From Mnemiopsis leidyi (lineage: Eukaryota; Ctenophora; Tentaculata; Lobata; Bolinopsidae): 64,000 bases of DNA. Position 1 is the stretch's first letter. Every line of letters starts with the position of its first letter. The stretch covers positions 2,110 through 66,109 of the forward strand of contig JH153396.1 in the NCBI GenBank assembly GCA_000226015.1, in the 5' to 3' direction. Shown piece by piece: positions 50,001-60,900 of the stretch. A program made the position numbers and the translations under genes. The notes beneath the pieces are model-generated. The model worked only from the letters and a program-made list of their open reading frames with translations, ran no database searches and was not told the origin of the DNA.

Positions 50001-50865
50001 ATAGATGGGGCGAAAACTAGAAAACATCGACGCACACTATGCTTTGTAAAATTATTCATTCTCTCAATCTCTCAGATATATCGTACAATTATGCCCCTGC
50101 TGCTGCTTTCTTTGACGAGGATGACGTCCCTGAAGATGACCATTTTGAAGAGGAGGTTTGTGAAATTTGTCCTTAATTCTGATGAAGATCTTGATTTTCT
50201 TATTTGTATTTACATTGCTTAGTAATAGTATTTGTGGTACAAATTGTGGACAGATATTGGACAGATTTTGTATCAGATAAGGAATGCAGATAGCGCACTC
50301 AAATCTATTGTGACCAAGCAAATGGGCAAGAAAGACAAAGACCTTATAAAATACGTAAAGGAAAAGATGCAGACTCAGGCAGACCTCATTTCAAAAATTC
50401 TCGACCGGATAGAGTCTTTACAGAGTTCAAGTTCAAGGTAAAATGGAATGAAGAATGCTCCTATTCTGCTTGATCAACTTCAAGCGAGTGAATGTTTCAA
50501 TGTTAATCACAAACAATTTGAAGACTATCATGTAAGCATGCTTCCACTCAATATAGATTGATGGAGTTGTTCCTTTCCGTCGCTGTGATTAGCGACGCGA
50601 CGGGGGTTTTGCCTGGTTAAACCGCACGTCTAAGTCCAAAATTTTAATCAGCTGCAAACTTTCCCTTGTAGAGAGGCCCTAATACAGTCGGAAAGGGACA
50701 ACTCTGGACTCCTGCATTAGGTTGGAAGAAGAAGTGATATACGAGGAATCAACTAGTGCGAGACAGAGTTCTAGCAGTAGTTCCAGCTCGAGTAAACGCA
50801 GGGCGAGCCAAGAGATGGCCAAAAGAAGGGAATCAAAGTCAGAAGACAGTTGTAAAACACAATGA
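41079..50865 (+). CDS. TRP-3, ankyrin-repeat TRP-type cation channel
   Basis: Paralogue of TRP-2 in inverted orientation. Exons: 41079-41159, 42985-43221, 43410-43569, 45821-46022, 46242-46404, 46578-46670, 47057-47183, 47372-47458, 47642-47754, 47892-48046, 48258-48328, 48477-48611, 48745-48827, 48968-49085, 49356-49520, 49721-49837, 50076-50155, 50277-50437, 50721-50865. Phases agree (2493 nt, 830 aa). Exon number equals TRP-2 and most exon lengths are identical. Ankyrin repeats fill about 107-281. S1 is near 355-383, S4 517-541 (IIVWLKMFKYCRVLEML), S5 542-569, the pore loop near 609-625 (VFVYTLVGDYGYETLK) and S6 640-661 (AVLLLNIFIALMSG). The tail ends in a poly-Ser and basic stretch. The intron after 47754 starts with GC instead of GT; the equivalent TRP-2 intron has GT. 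AATAAA at 51019 is the likely polyadenylation signal. Confidence 0.93.
41277..41787 (+). mobile_element. hAT-like non-autonomous element, copy 1
   Basis: Perfect terminal inverted repeats of 23 bp (CAGAGGCAACATTTAAGTGC plus GGT) are flanked by the 8-bp duplication GGTTTAAA at 41269-41276 and 41788-41795. An 8-bp target site and CAGRG termini point to the hAT superfamily. The inside is built from GTGCGG-rich runs and a roughly 32-bp unit (ACGAAAACGTCCCA-like) and codes for nothing. Ten unknown bases lie at 41455-41464. It sits in the first TRP-3 intron. Confidence 0.9.
42754..42855 (+). CDS. TRP-3 candidate alternative first exon
   Basis: ATG at 42754 opens 34 codons (MLSGPSSEVEPDQTVEEHSF onward) that end in phase 0 at GTAACG, fitting exon 2 at 42985. 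It occupies the same relative place as the 37991-38068 exon of TRP-2 but has no sequence likeness to it. The MADFF exon at 41079-41159 is the other first exon, giving 830- or 837-aa isoforms. Confidence 0.6.
44400..45620 (-). mobile_element. decayed LINE reverse-transcriptase fragment
   Basis: The minus strand carries pieces of a non-LTR reverse transcriptase: PANYRPICLKSHAIKIFERV, then KRHGF, then a frame change to IYLDCAKAFDKVDHKLLLRK, then the C-terminal tail (ASWILSVFHVRSAMIMLTLY). The order and motifs fit the CR1/Jockey-like group. Several stops and frame changes show it is long dead. The 5' part (ORF1, endonuclease) is missing. It accounts for most of the large TRP-3 intron between 43569 and 45821. 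Confidence 0.8.
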
Positions 50866-51145
50866 ATCTTACAACAGTTTTCGTCGAAGCTTTAGGAAGG
50901 GGTATTTCAAATAAGAGTTTTGAACACTCCCAAAATCTCGATAAATTTGAACTTTGAAGCATATTATAATAGTATTTTGTCTGTATTTATGATCGGATTC
51001 TTCTTTATCTAAAAACACAATAAAATCCTGGCTGGAAATCCGTTTAGTAAAGATAGTAACTGTTATCAACACAATTTTGTTTTTCCAAGTATGAGAATTA
51101 GGTGATAGAGCACGATCTTTCGTAAGGGATTAGAGGAACCAAGTA
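50866..51145. other. short convergent 3' region
   Basis: 280 bp separate the stop codons of TRP-3 (plus) and the matrix gene (minus). The TRP-3 AATAAA is at 51019-51024. The two 3' UTRs probably abut or overlap. Confidence 0.5.
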
Positions 51146-51914
51146 TTACATAAACTCTTGTTCGAAGTAGTTGTAATGTGTGTCCTCTGAAATAGCAAAT
51201 TGTTTATCTTCGGTTACTCCACTCCAATGAATTCAATAAAATAGTAATCGAGCGATAACATTTGCGACACGGTAAAGATGTGATTCTGACTAAGATAGAT
51301 ATTGAATAAATTATAGATAAAATTTATTGAAAAATAAGGAAAAACTGTCAATTAGTATTATTGTGATTACCACAATTAGCCCTATAAGATCGTGGAATAC
51401 AAAGAAATGACAGACATGCATATGTAGTCTACTTGATGAGTAACATATTTTTAGTTGTCCACTATAAAAGCTAAACTCACCGCAGTCTTGTTTGACCCAG
51501 GACTGCTCGTTAGTTGAGCTGGTTTGTGGAGAGCTGCCTGTTCTCAAGGAGTGTTGTCCAGTGTATCCTGATCTTGTGACACCGCCACATTTCGTTCCTG
51601 TGAGAGGAGCATGGTCAGGGTCATGCTGGTGGATTACATAATGAGGCCATCATTATTCATGGGGGGTAGAGGATTTCTTAAATGATATCTGACCTCTCTT
51701 TATTATTTCTAGATCATTTATTTTGGTAATTTTGATTATAAATTCACGACTAAAGGTTTATTTTATATCAACTTTTGACTCCGTGAATACCCTGATAACT
51801 CACCAAGTCTGCTGCAAGCTTGTTGAGCTGATGCGAGACTAGCATAGTAGCCGTGTCCAGGAACAGATCCAGCAAGGTACTTGTTATTGTAATGGGTATA
51901 ATCGCACATTCGGT
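51146..51914 (-). other. C-terminal Cys-rich module and tail
   Basis: Exons 51804-51914 and 51481-51597 encode a module with [32 protein letters not shown] and SWVKQDC, resembling short PAN- or WSC-like modules but not firmly assignable. The last 41-nt exon (51146-51186) adds [12 protein letters not shown] and the TAA stop. There is no transmembrane segment or GPI-like hydrophobic end, so the protein is probably released from the cell. Confidence 0.7.
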
Positions 51915-54900
51915 CTGCAGAGTTACTCGTCATTTTGGAATTTGTGATGGGTTACATAGTGTTAGAGTGTCATAAGACTTTGAATATTATTATTTTCAAA
52001 GTTATGAAATCGTTGCAAATTAATAATCAACGTTAAATATGGATGAAACTTAAGTGACCAAATATAGATGATTCAGTCACAATCAGTTTTAGAAAATAAT
52101 ATGATAAACAAGTTTATAGATTGTCTAAGCGATGTTGAATGTTTTTAAAGCTTTCAGCTAGCAATATGTATGATTGGTGGCCGTCTGTTTCAGAAACCTT
52201 ATTAATAAGCCGGCGCGGCATCAATGCATTTACTTTTTGATATGGCAAATCATTCGTTTGGCTTGGCTTTCTTTTTTCGAAAAAATCCAGCATGGTTGAC
52301 GCAGTAAGCAGTTCAGCTGAGCTGTAACTAGCTAGAATCTGCTACCTTGAGTCGGAATAAAATAGAACCAGTGATCACTTCCCGCGTCACTCTCGCAGTG
52401 GTACTGATTCAAATTGATACCCGCCTTCCTTTCTGACTGCCCTATACAAAAATTGTGTTATTCTCAACGAGAGATGAAAAGTTTTGTGATATACCTTCGG
52501 TTGGGATGAAGTAGAACCAGTGGTCGCTTCCTTCGTCATCTTCGCAGTTGTTTTGGTGCAAGTTTATTTGAGGCTGACGTACTGATGATCCTAAACCACA
52601 TATAGTTGATAAACCAAGTTCAATAAAAAATTTGTCTCTGTTTTTAGAAAAACGGGCTGTTCTATACATTTATTATCTGTCTAAATCTTAAATGCCATAA
52701 TCATTGCATCTATAACTATAAGATATACATTGAGTCCCTTCTGCCTGGGTATGTTCTAAAAGTGAGGGTATAGAATTCTTATTCAACATTCATGCACATT
52801 CTTACCTGGTGCATCGATGCACATATGAGTGTCCTTGTTCTTGAGTCTGAAAGCACAGGAGTCAAAGGTGCTCCATTGGACCTCCCATTTCTGATCGGTT
52901 CCCATGTTGAATTGACAAGTCCACATATTAAGATTGGTATCAGCTGAGATTAGCTGTGTTAGAGTTATTGTACTATTGTAGAAATTATTTCATGATGTTA
53001 TATAGTGTGATAAACATGGTTCCCTAAGTTTTTTGTTACCCCGACCTCAAAGACACATGATCTTTACCTATCATAAGGCTACGCAATTCATCCCCGCGAT
53101 CAATGGTATTGATAATGACTTACGCTGTGTGCTTTTATATCCGAGAACGTTGATGCACATGTTGCTCTTTTGATTGATTATGTAGCCTTCATTGTTCATC
53201 TTGAAGACATGATCAGTTGAATCCTTGTGGGGAACTTCACAGTAGTGAAGCTGGACGTTGTCTCCGATGCCGCTGTGAGGATACCCTGCCACGTCGATAC
53301 AGAGACCAGAGTTTTTGGCAAGGAACCTTCCCCATAATCCCGACTCAGGGTCGCCACAGTCTTGTTCTAGAAATTGTGTGAGTTTAGTTCATACATTGTA
53401 TAGGTATAGCTCAGAGACCTTATTAACATTGCGCTTAGAATATACTTATTCCTAACGTACTGTATAAAGTTTAGCCTTTAGTGTGTGAGTTTAAGTCAAA
53501 GATGATTCTTAATGATGATTCGTCGATACATATTACTGGTAGTTAATGTGCTGTTAATTTATATCTTACCACATTTGTCGACAGCACAGGTCTTCTTAGC
53601 TCCGTTCTTGTAGCACCAAGGTTTATGAATACCGGAGTCATCGGTGTTCCTAGATCACAATTGTTATGAATAGTATGTTAGTACTTTAGTTTATTAAAGT
53701 TACCAATTTTGTCCTTTTTTCGTGGTAATCAAACTCAGTTTGCATCACAAGAATCGTCATTTTATAATTCAAAATAGGGATGTGTGAGTTTTATTCGTAG
53801 CTTTAAGCGTATTATATTGCAAGTTAGTCCATCCTATAATTTTTTATAAATCAGTAAAGTAATAAAGTATTGTTGAAATTTACAGCTTTGGTTGTTTAGT
53901 GGTATCTACCCTGACTTTCTGTGCAGAAGATCAGGGGTTCCAATCCCAGAAGAGGCATTGTCTATGCAATCTCCTTTGGTCAAAACAGCCGAATGGCCGG
54001 GAAACCGAGATTGAGTGTTAAATGAGAAGGATCTCCGTTTAAAGATCTAAAATCTTCCAGGAGGCCTTTCAGTATAACTGTGAAAGCCTTGCTACAGGTA
54101 TAACAAAACCTCAATACAGTTTATGGGCGTTGGTCGTTAAGTTTTCGCAAAGTAAGCCTTACTTGCAATAGTTTTGGTTGGTCCCAGGCCAGTTATCGCA
54201 TGTCTGCCCATCGTCTGTCCTAGAAACTGTTCCCATGTAGGTCTGTCCTTCTTCAACGTAGCAGTCAACATCTTGAGCTGCAACAGATTTTGAATTAACT
54301 TTAGGCCGGGAACTCCACTGATGCAAGCCGGAATTCAAAAGCTATGGAGGGTCATAGTGCTGTTTTTTGCTTTTTCGCCCTTCAACCGCTACCTTTAAAT
54401 GATGAATCAAGATACAAGGGTCAAGAGAAGATCTAAAAACCGAAAATTAAATTTTAACTAACAGCATTTAGGAATATCGCAATACTCCCATCTAGTGTTC
54501 GGATCGGTGGTATAACACCAGGGACCTCCGGAGGCGCTGGTCGGATTTCTGCAGTAGTTGTGATTTCCAACACTTCCTAGGATAGGTGTTATATCAGTGA
54601 GATGAATTATTCTGGAAATCTTTTGAAAGTCAAATAACTGACATGGCAGCAAGCGGTACATTAGAAGTTGTTTTCAATTTATGTGATTGATGTAAGTTAG
54701 TGAGTGTAAGTATCAGTAAGTTAATCTGTTCGTTACAAACAGCCCATATATGACATGATAAAACTTAAATTGACAAGTTGATAGAGCTCTTTGAGATAGA
54801 CCTAAAAGTAATAAGTATTGTAGTCTTTAGATGATACAGGCGATTTATATCATATGAGCACAGCGATAGCGAAATAATTTCTTTCTGTAGAAAAGGCTTA

Positions 54901-57900
54901 CATGGCCAAAAAGGCAAAAAATCAAAATGCACGACGTATGCCAAAATTTGAGGATTTCGACCAGAACATATTTCTCGACAAGAACAGTCCCGCTACCGCT
55001 CATGATACCGACACCCGCTATATCACTGGATCTTTTTGATGCAATGGTCCAAGTACTCAAACATTGCGACGGCTAGCATTAGCAATATGTAAGATGCCAC
55101 ATCCATGAAAACTCACCAAAGTCATCGTTGCCAATAAGACAGTCCGCCCTCAGACTCTGCACACTACTATGTCCACTCGGACCATTCTGACCCTCAACCT
55201 TGTACTTCAACCAACACATCTGGTCACTGGGCCTGTGTGTTACAGACTTACAGCGGGGTTCTGCCAGGCATCTACCTGCACACTCTTCAAGATTCTTTAC
55301 TGTAAGTGAAGTGATGTCTGCTCCCCAGAAATCAGTGTTTCTATGGATACAGGAGTCTACTGATCCACCTAAAAGTGAGAATCGGATCAGCTGACCAGTT
55401 TCAAGATTTTGCAATCCCAACTTATGTCTTATGGCATGCACTTAGTGACAGGTTGAACTTCAGGTCAGGTCACTCACCTTTAACACAAGCAATGTTAAGG
55501 CTGTGAGCAGTGCCGTGATCACTCTTCCCATTATCTCCAAACTCTTTTGTCTTTAACCAACACCTTCTATCAGTGGTACGGAAAGTTAAAGATTTACATC
55601 CCGTTTGAGTCTTACATCTCATAGCACACTCTTCTACATTTACCGCAACGAAATCCAAAATATCAGCGCCCATAAAGTCAGTATAATAGTGCAAACACCC
55701 GGACACTGTTCTGCCTGAAAAATGTTCTGGACTCAACCCTCATCTGTGCATCTCGATTTAAAGAACAGAAAGTTTCAGTGAAAGAAAAGATGGATTCCTA
55801 TGCTTATAGTGTTCTGGAAAAGTCTGCAACCTTTCCATGAGATCACATAAGCATCCTCTTTTCCTTTTCACAGCCTATGATATTGGCACTTAGCGCAGCT
55901 CGGTTAGCTATGGCAGCATGTGATCTGTACCGACGCATGGCGGATGGGGACAGTGCACGTAGGAGTCTCCTTGACAACAGGTGCTGCCGAAGGAGATGGG
56001 ACCTCCGTCGCACGTGGAGCCTGCTGGGGCGTAGTGCTTCTCGCGGGGATACTTGCAGCAGTAGTTACCATTTAGGTATACGTGGGGATGGGAAGCCGGA
56101 CATGATCCTAATAGTAATAAAGTAATAAGTTGATCAGACTTTTAGCAATTGTCACCGAAAGTGGCTGATGCACTACACAATAAAGCTTGAGTCCTTTTGA
56201 GCTTTTGTAACTTGATATCATATACGACTTTTTGGGGATTTAGTTAGATGGGGAACGGTTCAAATATTATTTATCAGTCCATTTGGCATGATAACATTAA
56301 CATTAGAATCATTATAAACAGAAGCAGCACGCTAACCATAGTTATGTGAGTGGGGAGACTGAGAGGACCAATTCTGGCAGGTTTTGCCGGATACTGTTGT
56401 GGACCTGTAACCGCTGTAACTCTTGCCCAGGTCTCTCGGAGCGTAACAGAACTTGTTCGTTACTAAAATAATTATGTGTTATCTTTCTTTTTGATTGATA
56501 GGTTTTTGGAGGGTTTTGCTCTTCAACATATAAGTTGATCATGGCCATGCACTATGCAGGAGTCAGTTTGAGAAATTGAGATGGTGGAACTTTCACACTA
56601 GGCTTACTGATAGGTTTAATAGAGTTGACAGTGGGATTATCATAGGGGATTGTCTGGCCGTGCTGAACAACTCCCTTCTTGCTGCGGTAATAGTCCTTGT
56701 CAAACAGCTCCCAATCACCAATCCTGGCTACCCAACCGTTTATGTTATCCTTCACTTGTCCTGAAGAAGAAAAATTCATGATTATCATTGTTTAAGGCAA
56801 ATTTGTTAAACTGGCAATTGTAAAACGATAAAGGAGTATAAAAGCTAACACATTAAAGTATTACATCCTGGTTCCAACGAAGGGTACGGTCCAAATTGCT
56901 AATTAAAACCTCCTCTCTCAATCCTAACCATGTCCTACTTACTCACCTAGATCCGGAATCTGAACGTATCGAGCTAGCCAGTTTCCATAGTAATGTCCCT
57001 CCAATTTGGGACCGTAACACTTGTTAGTGCTTGGTTTGTAGGTGGTGTGCCCTGCTGGACAATCATTGCAGCTGCTAGCTCGGTCTTGTGTTGAGAATGT
57101 TCCCTGTCGGGGACAAACACTTAACTTAAAGTTTTCGAATTTAACTGAAAGTAAGTAATGGGAATTTGCATTAACATCAAGCAATCAAACATAGTTTCAT
57201 AAACATCTCGGTTATATCCGTATACTGAAGCACTTCTTGCTCAGTCACTTACTCGTGGGCAAATCTTGCAAGAGCCGTTATCAAGATAGGACCCAGCTCG
57301 ACATGGTTTACAGGGTCTAAAACCTGTGTCTGAATAGAAACCAGATGGACAAGGTCTGTCAAGATCTGGAAAGTAATTGCGTGAGGATTTCGAATCTTCT
57401 TATAGATGGGTTATTTATATTTCATATTAAATACAAATTACAACGAGAGGATCAATGATTTTATCACGATGCTTACCGACAGTGTATGCCTGCAGTTCGC
57501 AAATAGTTAGGATCTTTCCTCCGCTAGAACTTGGATGGTGGATGGAAATGTAACGTCCGGAGAGATCACATTTGATGTGCTTTGCGGAGGAGATAAAGTC
57601 AGCTGAGTCCAGTGGGTCTCCGCATACAGCATCGGATCTAAAATGTAACGTTTTATTGGTTGTGCCAATTAGTAATTTAACTTTTGAGTCGCTTTCAAAT
57701 GGATGACTATTTCTAACTGTAACGATCCTTCATAGCTGGTGCATGGAAGGTCATTAAAATACAATTGAGAAATTGGGGAACTTTTAATCTACGATAAATC
57801 ATTAGCTTATACTCACGATGAGCCAGTATTACCAACGTGGATTCTAAACCCATCAATCCTGTCTAAAGTTAGAAAAGATTAGACAGGAATAAGTTTCTTA

Positions 57901-60900
57901 GAAAATATATATACATCTTATTCGAAATTTGAAAATTCAAAATTTAGAATCAAGTGAAGGAATTGATTTCACACTTATGATCGATAAATATTAGAAAAGA
58001 CAAAATTCTCATCCAAAAATCGTAAAAAATATGAAATCTCACTAGCACAGCAGTCCATACGATTGTACACGATAACCTCCTTGACTGGGAATGTGTCTTG
58101 TAGGTCTACCTTCCACCATGGGTTGGTCTGAGTCCTATGTTGAGAGTTTGTTATCGGTCATCATTAATTTGGTTCTTTGGATCAGAAATTATGTTTATAC
58201 AGATTAACTTGAAGTTATTTCAAATATTCAGCTTAGCATTAAGCTCGGATCAAAGGTATCAAAGCACATGGCGATTGATCATTACTATCTTACGAAGTAG
58301 CAGTACAGCTGGCGTGATTATAATTTCCATCAGTGTTCCCGTCAGTTCCATGGTTTGCGTAACCGTTGTTGTCATAAGTGGCCGACTGGGAGGCAGGCTT
58401 GTCTCGCGCTATGTTGTACGCTGAACACAGATGCAGGTTGTCATAATCAATGTCTCATAAAACAGATTTAACAAGTGGATTGACTCAAAACTGTGGATTT
58501 GACGAAATGCAAGCTACTACCTATGCAGCTTCCAACTGAATAAATCTTGTGAACGATCAGTAGAGGAATACTGACGCCTCTTGTTCTAGAGTAGGCAATG
58601 TTCATCTGTGTTTGTAATTGATGATCTGCAGTCTCATGTAGATTACATGATTGGTTTGGCAATCCGCGAAAGACATTTGAAAGACTAGTTTTGTGCCTAT
58701 CAATTATCGAAGCCGCTGATACTTCCTCCTAGAGTCCTAGCTAAAACTTGATCTTAACGCTAAAATATCCTCAGTCATTGCACAATGCACTTATATGTGA
58801 AAGCATTTCCTACTGAAGAAACTTTTCATATCAGTTCCGTGTTCTGCGATCCTCTCCCTAGTCCCTGATCACGCTAATTAGTGGGGGTTAGGATGCAGGC
58901 TTGTTATAGTTACACTTTCAGCTATACTGTACGCTGGTGGGTTCTTCAGTCAATCTGATAGCTTGCCATTGTTCATGGACCTACACAGGGACATTAAATG
59001 GCGCTAAAAGTGTTGGGGATATTGTTATTGGCTATGAGTTTGGATTGGTTGTTTTTGAAAATGACTCAAATTATTGCTCTTTTTTTCTTTTACCCAAAAG
59101 AAAAGAGTTAATCTTTTGGGAAATCTTTTAATCGAATGTAGTAAATGTGTATGTCTGAACCATGGTGCAGAAGAATGGTGCAAATCCCCATCTTTTGCAA
59201 TACTGACAAGATCAAACCTAGTGTGTTTTCCCGACTCAATCAGTATTTTACCTTTCAGGGATGGTATTTTAGCAGCAACTAATCGCTATCATGATAATTG
59301 TGACCATACGTCATATACTTGTATAGCTATTCGTATTGGAGTATTGGCATATAGTTGCAGTCATTGGATGAAAAACTTTGGTAATTTTAATCGATAGCAG
59401 GGTAGCTTGACGGTTCCAGCGTGATGTATTTACAGCTTTTCTCTGGCTACGCCTAAAGCTTGAAAAGATAGCTAACAGCGGTAGCAAGGCATTTATGGAC
59501 TGTGCAGTAAAAGCAGTGGTTATTGTATAGCATCTTAAAGTTTTTATGGCACTATAACGCCCTTTCGATGTTTAATGGGTGCAGGTATTCTTCCCATATT
59601 TTCCGTTAGTTTATCCATCAGTCCCGTGGTCTGCAACTCCGTATAAAGAGCTATTTTCCATTGGATATGGATTTAATAGCATTGGTAGTTTATATTTGCA
59701 CTAGGATAGACATTTAGCCGCGACGGCACAATAAGATTCGCAGTGATAGCTCATAGCATGGCAGCTTAGCAGCTTGATGGCTTGTAGTAGCTCTACTCCA
59801 CAAAACCGCTCTTACGGTGTATGGGTACAACTTTGTGTCATATAATTTCCGTCTGTTCGCCCATCTGTCCCATGGTTTGCTGCCCCGTGTGAATTATATG
59901 TGGCTGACTGAGATGCCGGCTTGTCCCGGGCAATGTTGTACGCTAGTTACAGTGATGGAAGGGGTGATTTTCTCGACTATAACTTAAGAATACAAACTTG
60001 TTAAAAGTTGCACTTATGAATTTTCCAAAAGCTAACTGAGAATCATTAGAATGATGTAAACAGTAGGACTCAGAGGCAACATTTAAGTGCGGTGAGTGCG
60101 ATTTCGCACAATTTCCAGTTTTCCGCACAATCCGCACAATTCTATATTATCCGCATAATTCCGCATATTTTTTGGTTTCACCGCATATTTCCGCATATTT
60201 TCCCAAAAATCGCACTTGATCGCATAAAAACCAAAATATTTGTTGTTGCATCATGGTTTAAAAATGGGACCTTTTCGTCTCTAAAATTGGGACATTTTGG
60301 TTTCCACGTGCTAAATGGAATTTGGGACGTTTTCGTACCTTGCCAATTGGAATCTGGGCCGTTTTCGTACCTTGCTGATCGGAATGTGGGACGTTTTCGT
60401 CCTTGCTGATCCGAATCTGGGATGTTTTCGTCCTTGCGCTTGACAAGCCTTACTCGGAATGTAGGACATTTTGGTACTTGTTGCTCGGAATCTCGGACGT
60501 TTTCGTCCTGGACTTGGGACGTTTTCGTCATTAGCTGAAGCTTGGCCAATATANNNNNNNNNNNNNNCTTGGCCAATATACTGACATCATATACCTATGT
60601 TGATCGTAATAGCCAATACTTGTTGCTAAGTATCCAATCGTCATATCACGTTACACTTTGAGTTTTTATGCTTGAATGGACCCAAAAAATAAGCTTTAAA
60701 TGCCGCACAATCACCGCACTTTAATGGAAATTTCGCCGCAATTTCGCCGCATAATTTGACAATTTTCGCCGCACTCTGCCGCACAATTCGCCTTTTTGAG
60801 CAAGTGCGGCACCGCATAATTTGCGATTTTTGACCGCACTTAAATGTTGCCTCTGGTAGGACTTTACTAACGTTCACACTCAGATCTGTCAGAGTTAGGT

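Noticed and set aside
55877-56125. Plus-strand ORF of 82 codons
   Set aside because: It is the shadow of the minus-strand Cys-rich exon 55931-56107, whose frame, Cys pattern and splice phases are convincing.
60178-60576. 132-codon minus-strand ORF
   Set aside because: It is the same internal repeat of the second hAT-like copy, also crossing unknown bases.
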